Below, in pieces: positions 24,428-32,329 of a stretch of DNA of 64,000 nt. The stretch is from positions 372,001 through 436,000 of the forward strand of contig NZ_JAMXQV010000003.1 of NCBI RefSeq assembly GCF_024703995.1, written 5' to 3'. A program made the translations under genes and the position numbers. The notes below the pieces were generated by a model. That model ran no database searches. It had not been told where the DNA came from and saw only the letters and a program-made list of their open reading frames with translations. This DNA is from Amycolatopsis iheyensis. GTDB lineage: Bacteria > Actinomycetota > Actinomycetes > Mycobacteriales > Pseudonocardiaceae. Positions within the stretch are counted from its first letter, which is position 1. Each line of letters opens with the position of its first letter.

Positions 24428-25366
24428 ATGCACCGCTTCGACCTGCTGGTGGTCGGCGACGCCAACCCGGACGTCATCGTCGGTCCACTGCGGACGGACC
24501 TCGCGTTCGGCCAGCGTGAACAGCTCGCCGCGACCGGCACCCTCACCCTCGGCGGCTCCGGCGCGATCACCGCCGCCGGCGCCGCCCGGCTCGGGCTGAA
24601 GGTGGCGATGGCCGGCCGCGTCGGCGACGACGAAGGCGGCCGGTTCGTCCGCGCCGCCCTCGGGGAACGCGGCGTCGACACGACGGCGTTGCGCACCGAC
24701 CCGGACCGGCCGACGCCGCTGACCACGGTGCTGACCCGCGACGGCGACCGTGCCATCGTCACCGCGCCCGGCACCCTCACGACGACCACCGCGGCCGACG
24801 TCCCGCCTTCGCTGCTCGCCGAGGCGCGGCACGTCCACGCGTCGTCGTACTTCCTGCTGCCGAACCTCGCCGCCGACCTGCCCGCGCTGCTGCGCACCGC
24901 ACGGGCGCACGGGGCGAGCACGTCCGTCGACACCAACGACGACCCGGCCGGCCGGTGGGACGTCGGTGACCTGCTGCGGGAGACGGACTTCCTGCTCCCC
25001 AACGCCGCGGAGGCCATGCGGCTGGCGGGTGCGCCCGGCGCGCGGGAGGCCGCCGCGGCGCTGGCTTCGCTCGGTCCGACCGTCGTGGTCAAGGACGGCG
25101 CCGACGGTGCCTTTGCCTGCCGCGACGGCGAATTCTCCTTCGCGCCCGGCGTCCCGGCAGCCGCCGTCGACACCGTCGGCGCGGGGGACAGCTTCAACGC
25201 CGGGTTCCTCGCCGGCGTCCTGGCCGGGCTGCCGCTCGCGACGGCGCTGCGCTGCGGCGTCGTCTGCGGCGGCTGTTCCGTCCGCGCCGCCGGCGGCACG
25301 GCCGGCCAGGCCACGTGGGACGACGTCCTCGTCCACCTCGAACGCACCGGATCGGACCGCACATGA
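24428..25366 (+). CDS. PfkB-family sugar kinase
   Basis: 312 aa. The ribokinase fold is shown by VVGDANPDVIVG, a substrate-binding GGSGAITAAGAARLG near residue 40 and the signature DTVGAGDSFNAGFLAG with the catalytic Asp near residue 240. The family phosphorylates sugars, nucleosides and amino sugars with ATP. Between an importer and a GH4 glycosidase, it probably phosphorylates the released monosaccharide; galactosamine or tagatose-type sugars are candidates. It starts 2 bases after the permease stop and overlaps the GH4 gene by 4 bases. Confidence 0.88.
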   Translation: MHRFDLLVVGDANPDVIVGPLRTDLAFGQREQLAATGTLTLGGSGAITAAGAARLGLKVAMAGRVGDDEGGRFVRAALGERGVDTTALRTDPDRPTPLTTVLTRDGDRAIVTAPGTLTTTTAADVPPSLLAEARHVHASSYFLLPNLAADLPALLRTARAHGASTSVDTNDDPAGRWDVGDLLRETDFLLPNAAEAMRLAGAPGAREAAAALASLGPTVVVKDGADGAFACRDGEFSFAPGVPAAAVDTVGAGDSFNAGFLAGVLAGLPLATALRCGVVCGGCSVRAAGGTAGQATWDDVLVHLERTGSDRT

Positions 25367-26670
25367 GCCCCAAGATCACCTTCGTCGGCGCGGGCAGCGT
25401 CGTGTTCACCCAGGGCCTGCTGGCCGACCTGTTCGCCTACCCCGAGCTGGACGGCGTGCACATCTCCCTGCACGACATCGACCCGGAACGGCTGGCGACG
25501 GCACTGGGCGCAGCCCGGCGGATCGCCGCGGTCCGGGGTGTGAAGCCGGTGTTCACCGCCTCCCTCGACCGGCGGGAAGCGTTGACGGGCGCGGACTTCG
25601 TCGTGAACATCGTCCAAATCGGAATGGGGGCGGCCACCCGCACCGACTTCGAGGTCCCGGCGCGGTACGGCGTGCGGCAGACCATCGGTGACACCCTCGG
25701 CATCGGGGGGATCTTCCGCGCGCTGCGGACGTTCCCGTTCCTGGCGGAGCTGGGCCGCGACATCGCCGAGGTGTGCCCGGAGGCGTGGCTGCTGAACTAC
25801 ACGAACCCGATGGCGATGAACGTCCAGTACCTGAGCGAGGCCACCGGGCTGACCCGGGTCGTCGGGCTGTGCCATTCGGTGTATTGGACGGTGCACGGGC
25901 TCGCGGCGCTGGTCGGGGTGCCGTTCGAGGAGGTCACGTACGTCGCGGCCGGCGTCAACCACCAGGCGTGGGTGCTGCGGTTGGAGCACGGTGGCACGGA
26001 TCTGTACCCGCGGCTGCGGGAGCTGGCGGCGTCCGACGAGCAGCTGCGGCGCCGCGTCCGCTTCGACATGTTCCGGCGGCTCGGGTACTACCCGACGGAG
26101 ACCAGTGAGCACTCGGCCGAGTACGTGCCGTGGTACCTCGGGCATCCTTCCGAGGTCGAACGGCTGCGGCTGCCGATCGGCGCGTACCTGGAAATCGTCG
26201 CGGAGAACGAGGCCGAGTACGAACGCACTCGCCTGGCGGTCGCGGCCGATGGGCCGCTGCCGGTGGAGGGGACGGAGGAGTACGCGCCGCAGATCGTGCA
26301 CAGCCTGGTCACCGGCACGCCGCGGACGGTGTACGGGAACGTCGTGAACCGGGGGCTGATCGAGAACCTGCCGTCGGGTGGGACGGTCGAGGTGCCGTGC
26401 CTGGTCGACGGGACCGGCGTCCGGCCGACCCGGATCGGCGCGTTGCCGCCGCAGCTGGCGGCGGTGAACCGGACCTACCTGAGTGTCAACGACCTGGTGG
26501 TGCGCGCGGCGCTGGAGGACGACCCGCGGCACCTCCGCCACGCGGCGATGATCGACCCGGCGACGGCGGCGGCGTTGCCGGTGGAGCGGATCTTCGAGCT
26601 GTGCGACGACCTCGTCCGCGCCCACGGCGACCGGCTTCAGCCAGGGTTGCGGGTGACGCTCGGCAGCTGA
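25363..26670 (+). CDS. GH4 alpha-galactosidase-like NAD/Mn-dependent glycosidase (MelA type)
   Basis: 435 aa. ITFVGAGSVVFTQGLL binds NAD. NYTNPMAMN, GLCHSVYWT with the metal-binding Cys and His, and GVNHQAWVLRLE match the alpha-galactosidase branch of GH4. These enzymes act in the cytoplasm by an oxidation-elimination mechanism needing NAD and a divalent metal. The gene ends the operon begun by GH114, so it would cleave the imported oligosaccharide to monosaccharide. Whether it accepts galactosamine units is inference. A long stem-loop 132 bases beyond the stop could terminate the operon. Confidence 0.9.
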   Translation: MSPKITFVGAGSVVFTQGLLADLFAYPELDGVHISLHDIDPERLATALGAARRIAAVRGVKPVFTASLDRREALTGADFVVNIVQIGMGAATRTDFEVPARYGVRQTIGDTLGIGGIFRALRTFPFLAELGRDIAEVCPEAWLLNYTNPMAMNVQYLSEATGLTRVVGLCHSVYWTVHGLAALVGVPFEEVTYVAAGVNHQAWVLRLEHGGTDLYPRLRELAASDEQLRRRVRFDMFRRLGYYPTETSEHSAEYVPWYLGHPSEVERLRLPIGAYLEIVAENEAEYERTRLAVAADGPLPVEGTEEYAPQIVHSLVTGTPRTVYGNVVNRGLIENLPSGGTVEVPCLVDGTGVRPTRIGALPPQLAAVNRTYLSVNDLVVRAALEDDPRHLRHAAMIDPATAAALPVERIFELCDDLVRAHGDRLQPGLRVTLGS

Positions 26671-26700
26671 CGGTCCCGTCCCACCCCTGCCGCAGCGGTC

Positions 26701-26790
26701 GTGGGGGGTGGGGGGGGGGGGGGGGGCCCCCCCCCACCACCCCAAACCACCCCCCGGGCCGGGGGGGTGGGGGGGTGCCCCGCCCCCCCC
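26701..26790. repeat. Extreme G and C homopolymer tract
   Basis: A run of 17 G (26710-26726) is followed at once by 9 C, then further C-rich and G-rich runs to about 26790. It can form a hairpin or G-quadruplex. It lies between the GH4 stop and the terminator hairpin and is flanked by copies of CTGCCGCAG(C/T)GGTCGTG. Run lengths may be inaccurate. Confidence 0.8.
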
Positions 26791-26801
26791 CTGCCGCAGT
26801 G

Positions 26802-26847
26802 GTCGTGAGTGTTCAGGGCGGTTAGACCCGCCCTGAACACTCACGAC
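26802..26847. terminator. Bidirectional stem-loop between convergent operons
   Basis: A perfect 20-bp stem (26802-26821 with 26828-26847) and 6-base loop lie between the GH4 gene and the convergent TetR gene. It has no T tract but is the strongest hairpin in the gap and suits termination from both sides. Confidence 0.65.
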
Positions 26848-26871
26848 AACCCAGCCACGGGCCTGGTCTGG

Positions 26872-27525
26872 TCAGGGGATCGCGGCTTCGATCCGGGCCA
26901 GCTGCGCCGCAAGCAGCTCTTCGAACGCCGCGCCCCGATCCGCTCCGAGCGGCTTGATCTCCCGTCCGTAGTGCGCCAGCGCCGGGAACTTCTCGGGATC
27001 CGCCCCGAGCACCGCGACCCGGAACAGCTCCAGCCCCTGTTCGTGCTCCTCCGGCGTGACCGTGCTGACCCCCGCCTCCGAGGCGATGAGCGCCGCGATG
27101 AGGATCGCCAGCCGGTGGTACAGCGCCGGGACCTGGTCGTCCGGCACGCCGGCCGCGCGCAGGGCCTGCAGCACTTCCTCCATGACCAGCCGGGATCCCG
27201 CGCCACCCGAGGCGTAGCGGCCCCAGATCGCCGCGATCTGGGGCTGCTGCCCGAACGCCTCCCGCAGCCGCAGCGCCAACCCCGTCAGCCGCTGCTTCCA
27301 GTCGCCCTCGGGGTGGTAGCCCTCCATCGCGCTCAGCAGGATCCGGTCGGCGACCGCGCGCACCAGTTCCGTCTTGGTGCGGAAGTGCCGGTAGAGGCTC
27401 GAAGAGTCCGTCCCGAGCGCCGCGGCGAGCTTGCGCACGCTGAACGACTCGGCGTCGCTCGTGCGCAGCAGCTCCGCCGCCGTCTCCAGGATCTCCTCGG
27501 TCGTCCATCGCCTGCGGCCGGTCAT
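26872..27525 (-). CDS. TetR-family regulator divergent from a serine hydrolase
   Basis: 217 aa. The N-terminal HTH (WTTEEILETAAELLRTSDAESFSVRKLAAALGTDSSSLYRHFRTKTEL) is typical of TetR, and the C-terminal part is a helical ligand domain similar to TetR_C-type regulators of drug or lipid genes. It is divergent from a beta-lactamase-fold hydrolase 71 bases away; a TATGCAC/GTGCATA inverted repeat lies between them. It probably represses that gene and itself. The inducer is unknown. Confidence 0.85.
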   Translation of the reverse strand: MTGRRRWTTEEILETAAELLRTSDAESFSVRKLAAALGTDSSSLYRHFRTKTELVRAVADRILLSAMEGYHPEGDWKQRLTGLALRLREAFGQQPQIAAIWGRYASGGAGSRLVMEEVLQALRAAGVPDDQVPALYHRLAILIAALIASEAGVSTVTPEEHEQGLELFRVAVLGADPEKFPALAHYGREIKPLGADRGAAFEELLAAQLARIEAAIP

Positions 27526-27555
27526 CGCACCCCTTTCGTCGACACCAGCATAACC

Positions 27556-27590
27556 TATGCACTTGCTGTTGCACGCGGTGCGTGCATAAT
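27556..27590 (+). promoter_or_regulatory. Promoter and operator of the serine hydrolase, probably leaderless
   Basis: TTGCTG (27563-27568), a 16-base spacer and CATAAT (27585-27590) put the start of transcription close to the ATG at 27597. An inverted repeat TATGCAC (27556-27562) and GTGCATA (27582-27588) overlaps both promoter boxes, so a bound TetR protein would block it. Confidence 0.5.
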
Positions 27591-27596
27591 GCGGAC

Positions 27597-28706
27597 ATGC
27601 AGATCCTCGACTCCGCGGCGCTGTCCGCCGCCCTCGAAAGAATCCACGAAGCCGGTGTCCCGGGCGTGTTCGCCGAAGTGCGCGACGGTGACGACGTCTG
27701 GCGCGGCGCGGCCGGCGTCGCCGACCTCGACACCCGAGCGCCCGTCACCGCCGAACTGCGCCACCGCGTCGGCAGCATCACCAAGACCTTCACCGCCGCC
27801 GCCGTCCTGCGGCAGGTCGAGGCCGGCCGGCTCGGGCTCGACACCCCGGTCGCGCGCTACCTGCCGAAGCTCGTCCCGGGCGACACGATCACCGTCCGGA
27901 TGCTGATCAACCACACCAGCGGCCTCGCCGAGTACCTCCCGTACGCCTACCCCTCGCTCAAGGCGTTCCCGGACCTGGCGAACACCACGCCCCAGAGCTT
28001 CGACGACCACCGGTTCACCCGGTTCGACGCCCTCGAGCTGATCCGGCTGGGTGTCGACGCGCCGAGGACCGGCAACCCGGGCGGCTCACCGGGGTTCTAC
28101 TCCAACACCAACTACCTGCTCCTGGGCGAGCTCCTGGCCCACGTCACCGGCACGACGGCCGAGGACTGCATCACCCGCGACGTCATCGAGCGCGCCGGCC
28201 TGCGGGACACCGGGTTCCCGACCGGCACCGAGGTCGAGGGCCCGCATTCGCGGCTCTACGAATCGTGGTTCGGGTTGCTCGACCCGCCGCGCGACTACAG
28301 CGTCTTCGACATGTCGTGGGTGGGGCCGGCCGCCGCGCTGATCTCGACCGTCGCCGACCTCAACCGCTTCTACCGCCTGCTGCTCGACGGCGAGATCGTC
28401 AGCCAGGAGTCGCTGGCGCAGATGCGGAACACCGTCAAGGTCGTCTCCCAGGAAGGCCGGATCATCGACTACGGCCTCGGCCTGCACCCGGCGGAAACCC
28501 CCGGCGGGCCGGGTTTCTGGGGCCACGGCGGCACGGTCTGGGGCGGCGGCGCGCTCGCCATGACCCACGCCGAAGACCGGCGGCAGCTGGCCCTCGCGGT
28601 GAACCGGCAGCGCTGGAACGAGCTCGACGACGCCGGCCGCCCGCAGCCGCACCCCATCGACCACGCGCTCGCGGCGTTCACCCGGCTCGCGATGGGACAG
28701 GGATGA
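27597..28706 (+). CDS. Serine hydrolase of the beta-lactamase/DD-peptidase family (class C type)
   Basis: 369 aa. The ATG at 27597 is preferred over the in-frame GTG at 27582 because the -10 box overlaps that GTG. Motifs: SxxK at Ser60-Lys63 (RVGSITKTFTAA), YxN in YSNTNYLLLGEL and the third motif HGG in WGHGGTVWGGG. There is no clear signal peptide, so it may act in the cytoplasm as an esterase or peptidase. Such proteins range over D-aminopeptidases, esterases and lactamases. It is followed by a membrane protein gene overlapping by 4 bases and is divergent from a TetR gene that probably controls it. Confidence 0.85.
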   Translation: MQILDSAALSAALERIHEAGVPGVFAEVRDGDDVWRGAAGVADLDTRAPVTAELRHRVGSITKTFTAAAVLRQVEAGRLGLDTPVARYLPKLVPGDTITVRMLINHTSGLAEYLPYAYPSLKAFPDLANTTPQSFDDHRFTRFDALELIRLGVDAPRTGNPGGSPGFYSNTNYLLLGELLAHVTGTTAEDCITRDVIERAGLRDTGFPTGTEVEGPHSRLYESWFGLLDPPRDYSVFDMSWVGPAAALISTVADLNRFYRLLLDGEIVSQESLAQMRNTVKVVSQEGRIIDYGLGLHPAETPGGPGFWGHGGTVWGGGALAMTHAEDRRQLALAVNRQRWNELDDAGRPQPHPIDHALAAFTRLAMGQG

Positions 28707-29128
28707 GCGGGCGCGTCCAGGCGGCGCTGGGGACCGGGCTCGTCCTGACCGTCGCGGCGGCGGTCTACCCCTTCGCCGACCGCGACCTGCTGGCCGGGCA
28801 CATCCGGGCCGGCTACCCGGCCTACACCGGCGCGCAGGTCGACCAGGCCGTGAGCACGTCACTGGTTCTGCTGGCGGTCGTCGGCGCGCTCGGTGTCCTC
28901 GGCTGGCTCGCGACGATCGGCGTGGTGCGGGCGGGCAAGCGGTGGGCGCCGCCGGCCGCGTCCGTGCTGCTCGTGCTCGGCGCCGGGGTCGCGCTGACCG
29001 TGCTGCTCGTCCGGGACACCTCGGGCGACACCGGTTTCCCGGCCGTGCTGGGCTGGGCCGGGCTGGCTCCGTGCGTGGCCGGTGTGGTGGCGGTCGGTCT
29101 CATGTGGACTCGGCGGCCCGCGCGCTGA
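28703..29128 (+). CDS. Small membrane protein
   Basis: 141 aa from the ATG at 28703, overlapping the serine hydrolase stop (ATGA). Four hydrophobic segments are seen (ALGTGLVLTVAAAVYPF, STSLVLLAVVGALGVLGWL, PPAASVLLVLGAGVALTVLL, GLAPCVAGVVAVGLM). I do not recognise a family. Co-transcription with the hydrolase suggests a related envelope role. Confidence 0.7.
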   Translation: MSGRVQAALGTGLVLTVAAAVYPFADRDLLAGHIRAGYPAYTGAQVDQAVSTSLVLLAVVGALGVLGWLATIGVVRAGKRWAPPAASVLLVLGAGVALTVLLVRDTSGDTGFPAVLGWAGLAPCVAGVVAVGLMWTRRPAR

Positions 29129-29230
29129 CTCCGCCTGCCGCGGCGGTGGCCGTGCGGTGTCAGGGGTGTGTCAGGCCGCTCCGTGATCGTGGTTCCCATC
29201 AGGACGAACCCGCACCCCAGGAGCGACACG

Positions 29231-30052
29231 ATGACCGTCTTCACCACCCCCGCCCCGATCACCGCCACCCTCACCACCGCCGGCGCCCGGATCCACGTCG
29301 CGGCGAGCGAGCGGGCCGACACCGTCGTCCGGGTCGAGCCGATCGACGCCGGCAGCAAGTCCGACGTCAAGGTCGCCGAGCAGACCCGGGTCGAGTTCGC
29401 CGACGGGCAGCTGTCGGTCGAGACGACCAAGTCCGGGGCCAAGAACGGCTCGGTCGCCATCACGATCGAGGTGCCGGCCGGCTCGAAGCTCGCGCTGAAC
29501 ACGGCGTGGACGGACGTGCGCGCCGCGGGCCCGCTCGGCGACTGCGCGCTGGCCGTGGCTTCGGGCCAGGTGCAGCTCGAGCAGGTCGCCGCCCTGCGTG
29601 GCCGCCTCGCGGCCGGCGGGGTGGCGGTCGGCCGGGTCACCGGCGCCGCCGACATCGACGGCGGCGCGGCCGCGGTCCGCGTCGGCGAGGCCGAGGGCGT
29701 CTTCACGTACGAGGGCTCTTCCGGGGCGCTCTGGATCGGCCACGCGCACTCCGACGTCAGCCTCACCGGCGCCGGCGGCAGCTTCGACGTCGACCGCGCC
29801 GACGGCGACGTCGTGGCCAAGGCGGGCCACTGCCCGATCCGCATCGGCGTGCTGTCGCGCGGTGAAGCGGAGCTGGTGAACGCCGCCGGCGGCATCGAGA
29901 TCGGCGTCAGCGAAGGCAGCACCGCGTCGGTGGACGCGGACAGCACCAAGGGCGCCGTGCGCAACACCCTGCCGCAGCAGACCGGCGGCGAGCAGGTCAG
30001 GATCCACGCCCGCACCCGGCTCGACGACATCGTCATCCACCGCGCGGGCTGA
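29231..30052 (+). CDS. DUF4097-type beta-solenoid protein
   Basis: 273 aa from the ATG at 29231 with AGGAG upstream. It lacks a signal peptide. The sequence is beta-rich, with VEVPAGSKLALNTAWTDVRAAG, VRVGEAEGVFTYEGSSGALWIGH and DVSLTGAGGSFDVDRADGDVVAKAG, as in the DUF4097 (putative adhesin-like) family common in actinomycetes. Members often lie next to DNA-binding or padR-type genes; here it stands alone. Function unknown. Confidence 0.78.
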   Translation: MTVFTTPAPITATLTTAGARIHVAASERADTVVRVEPIDAGSKSDVKVAEQTRVEFADGQLSVETTKSGAKNGSVAITIEVPAGSKLALNTAWTDVRAAGPLGDCALAVASGQVQLEQVAALRGRLAAGGVAVGRVTGAADIDGGAAAVRVGEAEGVFTYEGSSGALWIGHAHSDVSLTGAGGSFDVDRADGDVVAKAGHCPIRIGVLSRGEAELVNAAGGIEIGVSEGSTASVDADSTKGAVRNTLPQQTGGEQVRIHARTRLDDIVIHRAG

Positions 30053-30092
30053 GTCCTTGTCCCGCGGGGCCGCCCCCTGCCAGGATTCCGCC

Positions 30093-30635
30093 ATGGGGGA
30101 CGAACCGAACACCGTCGTGGACCGCATCGCCGAAGCCGTGGGCTGGACCGGGGCGGTCGCGCCGAAGTACGACTGGGACCACGTCGAGAAGCGGCTGAAG
30201 ACGCCGTTTCCCGCCGACTACCAGGCTTTCATGGCCCGGTTCCCGTCGTGCTTCTTCCGCGACTCGCTCCGGCTCTGGAACCCGATCCAGAACACCGCGG
30301 GCCTGCGGCGGTTCACCGAGGACTTCACCCGCCACCTGGCGAACGTCAACGAAGGCCGCGAGTACTACCCGGAGATCCCGGCGGCCTTCCCGCAGCCGGG
30401 CGGGGTGATCCCGTTCGCCGACGACGCGGCCGGCGGAGTGCTGTTCTGGTCACCGCGGACGGCGGACCCGGACGGCTGGCACGTGGTGTACCAGAGCAGC
30501 AGCCTTCCCGACGTCTGGCGGAGCACCCGCCGCTCGATGACCGCGGTGCTGCTCGAGTTCGCCACCAGCCGCAGCACCCGCAACCTGCTGCGGTGGGACA
30601 TGTCCGGAAAGGACCGTTCGATCGAGCTGTTCTGA
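30093..30635 (+). CDS. SUKH (SMI1/KNR4) domain protein
   Basis: 180 aa from the ATG at 30093. WDHVEKRLKTPFPADYQAFMARFP matches the opening helix of SUKH-superfamily proteins, followed by the FPQPGGVIPFADDAAGGVLFWSP core. SUKH proteins are frequent immunity proteins against secreted nuclease toxins. No toxin gene is adjacent, so this is an orphan: perhaps an immunity relic or a housekeeping SUKH member. It is convergent with the pentapeptide gene, stops 4 bases apart. Confidence 0.72.
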   Translation: MGDEPNTVVDRIAEAVGWTGAVAPKYDWDHVEKRLKTPFPADYQAFMARFPSCFFRDSLRLWNPIQNTAGLRRFTEDFTRHLANVNEGREYYPEIPAAFPQPGGVIPFADDAAGGVLFWSPRTADPDGWHVVYQSSSLPDVWRSTRRSMTAVLLEFATSRSTRNLLRWDMSGKDRSIELF

Positions 30636-30639
30636 CGGC

Positions 30640-31572
30640 TCAGCCGGCCAGTCGGACGGCCTCGCGGTCGAACCCTTCGGGCCAGACGGTCTTCTCGTCC
30701 ACGAGGGCCCCGGTCAGATCGGCTTCGTCGAGGTTGCGGGCCCGCAGGTCGGCGCCGCGCAGGTCGGCCCGCCGGAAGTCCGCGCCGGCGACGTCGGCGT
30801 CCGCGAAGTTCGCGCCGCGCAGCACGGACCCGACGAACCGGGCCTGGATCGCCCGCGTCCCGCCGAAGTCGGTGTGGCACAGGTCGGACTTGTCGAACTT
30901 CGCGCCGACCAGCCAGGAACGGGCGAGGTTGGCGTGGCGGATCTGCGCGTCGAGGAGCTTCCCGTGGTCGAGGTTCGCGCTGCGGAGGTCGACGCGGGAG
31001 AGGTAGAGCCGCAGTGCGTCCGGCGCCGGAGTCCGGCGGCAGAGCACGTTCACGCAGGCTTGGACGTCCGGCGCCCGGACGTAGAGCCACGGCAGCGATC
31101 CGGCGTCCGGCGCGCTCTCCCCGGGCCACGGCGCGTGGCGGCGGATGAACGCGGCCAGGATGTACTGCACCTGCGGCCGGTCCGCCGCGGAGTTCCTCGC
31201 GACGCGCTCCAGCGCGTAGATCCCGCCGATCCGCACGTCGATGTTGTCGCTGCCGAGCTGGTCGATCGCGCGGGTGAACCGCTCGGTGACCTGGCCTTCC
31301 CGGTTGACCTGCACCTGCCGCCAGGTGGCCACGGCGCCGGCGATGACCAGCAGCCCGGCGACGGCCTGCAGCAGCGTGGCGCGGACGTTGTTCTGCAGCT
31401 GCGACTGCGCTTGCTGCAACTGGATCCGGGCATCCGCGGTGGACACCGCGCGCAGCTCGGCGTCCGTGAGCCGCGGGTACAGCAGTGGTGGCACCAGGAG
31501 CAGCGCGGCGAGGACGACGACCACGAAGGCGGTCACCCCGGCTGCCAGGGACCAGAAAGCTTTTCGCGTCAC
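30640..31572 (-). CDS. Membrane-anchored pentapeptide-repeat protein
   Basis: 310 aa. Two N-terminal membrane helices (FWSLAAGVTAFVVVVLAALLL and LLQAVAGLLVIAGAVATW) flank a coiled segment (DARIQLQQAQSQLQNN). A middle region with FTRAIDQLGSDNIDVRIGGIYALERVARNS is common in actinobacterial pentapeptide membrane proteins. The C-terminal ~110 residues are pentapeptide repeats (VDLRSANLDHGKLLDAQIRHANLA, GADFRRADLRGADLRARNLDEADL), which fold as a right-handed beta-helix. The exact role is unknown. Confidence 0.85.
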   Translation of the reverse strand: MTRKAFWSLAAGVTAFVVVVLAALLLVPPLLYPRLTDAELRAVSTADARIQLQQAQSQLQNNVRATLLQAVAGLLVIAGAVATWRQVQVNREGQVTERFTRAIDQLGSDNIDVRIGGIYALERVARNSAADRPQVQYILAAFIRRHAPWPGESAPDAGSLPWLYVRAPDVQACVNVLCRRTPAPDALRLYLSRVDLRSANLDHGKLLDAQIRHANLARSWLVGAKFDKSDLCHTDFGGTRAIQARFVGSVLRGANFADADVAGADFRRADLRGADLRARNLDEADLTGALVDEKTVWPEGFDREAVRLAG

Positions 31573-31581
31573 GGGAAGACG

Positions 31582-32244
31582 CTACCGGTCACCCCGTGCG
31601 CCGCGGGCCACTGCCGTGAGCAACGTCGTCAGCTGCTCCCGGAAGCGCAACGCGCTGTGCGCCCACCGCGGCACCTCCTCGTACAGCTGCCGCAGCGTCG
31701 GTGACGGTCGCGAAAGCTGGAACAGGTAGGCCGCGCAGCTCATCGCCGCCGTCAGGACCGTCCGGGCTCCTTCGGTGTCCAGGCCGGCGCCGGTCTCGAC
31801 CAGTGCCGCCGTCATCGCGTCGAACGCTTCGGAAGCCGCCGTTTTGTACTGGCGGGCGCGCTCCAGACGGACCGCGCCTTCCAGGCTGAGGCCCACGTGC
31901 GTCTGCAGGTCGCAGAACAACGGCAGCTCGTCGAGCGAGCGGCTGACGACGTCGGCGACCTCGTCGGCGCTCAGGCGGCGGCCGTCGATCAGGGCGAGCA
32001 GGTGGGTCCGCCAGCCGGCCCAGCCCTGTTCGGCCAGCTCGAGCAGGAGCTCCTCGCGGGATTCGAAGTACCGGCGCAACGCCGAGGGGTGCAGGCCGAC
32101 GCGGGTGGTGACCTCGGTGAGCGTGACTTCGCGCACGCCGCGCTCGCCCGCGAGCTCGCGGGCGGCCGTCAACAGGGCTGTCTTGCGGACCTCTTTGTCC
32201 TGGTCGGAGCGGGCGCGCTGCCGTGGCTGAGTCACGCCGCCCAC
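31582..32244 (-). CDS. TetR-family regulator divergent from an SDR
   Basis: 220 aa from the GTG at 32244; a second GTG at 32235 is equally possible and neither has a clear RBS. The HTH is seen in LLTAARELAGERGVREVTLTEVTTRVGLHPSALRRYFESREELL. The C-terminal domain is like that of TetR proteins linked to reductases. The divergent SDR promoter contains two palindromes with 7-base centres, suited to this repressor. The ligand is probably the SDR's substrate or product; inference. Confidence 0.85.
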   Translation of the reverse strand: MGGVTQPRQRARSDQDKEVRKTALLTAARELAGERGVREVTLTEVTTRVGLHPSALRRYFESREELLLELAEQGWAGWRTHLLALIDGRRLSADEVADVVSRSLDELPLFCDLQTHVGLSLEGAVRLERARQYKTAASEAFDAMTAALVETGAGLDTEGARTVLTAAMSCAAYLFQLSRPSPTLRQLYEEVPRWAHSALRFREQLTTLLTAVARGARGDR

Positions 32245-32259
32245 GATAACGCAAGCGCT

Positions 32260-32315
32260 TTGACTTAACTCGGCAGCGGAGTTATGTTCGAGTTAACGCA
32301 CGGACGTTGCGTTAA
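32260..32315 (+). promoter_or_regulatory. SDR promoter with two TetR-type operators
   Basis: TTGACT (32260-32265), 17-base spacer and TATGTT (32283-32288) form the promoter. Inverted repeats TAACTC/GAGTTA (32266-32284) fill the spacer and TTAACGCA/TGCGTTAA (32293-32315) covers the transcription start. Both have 7-base centres, as expected for one repressor bound twice. Confidence 0.6.
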
Positions 32316-32329
32316 ATGAGGAGCTTCCC

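Noticed and set aside
24415..26844. Long minus-strand frame opposite the PfkB and GH4 genes, running through the poly-C tract
   Set aside because: Both opposite genes have complete family motifs and operon coupling; the minus product is low-complexity.
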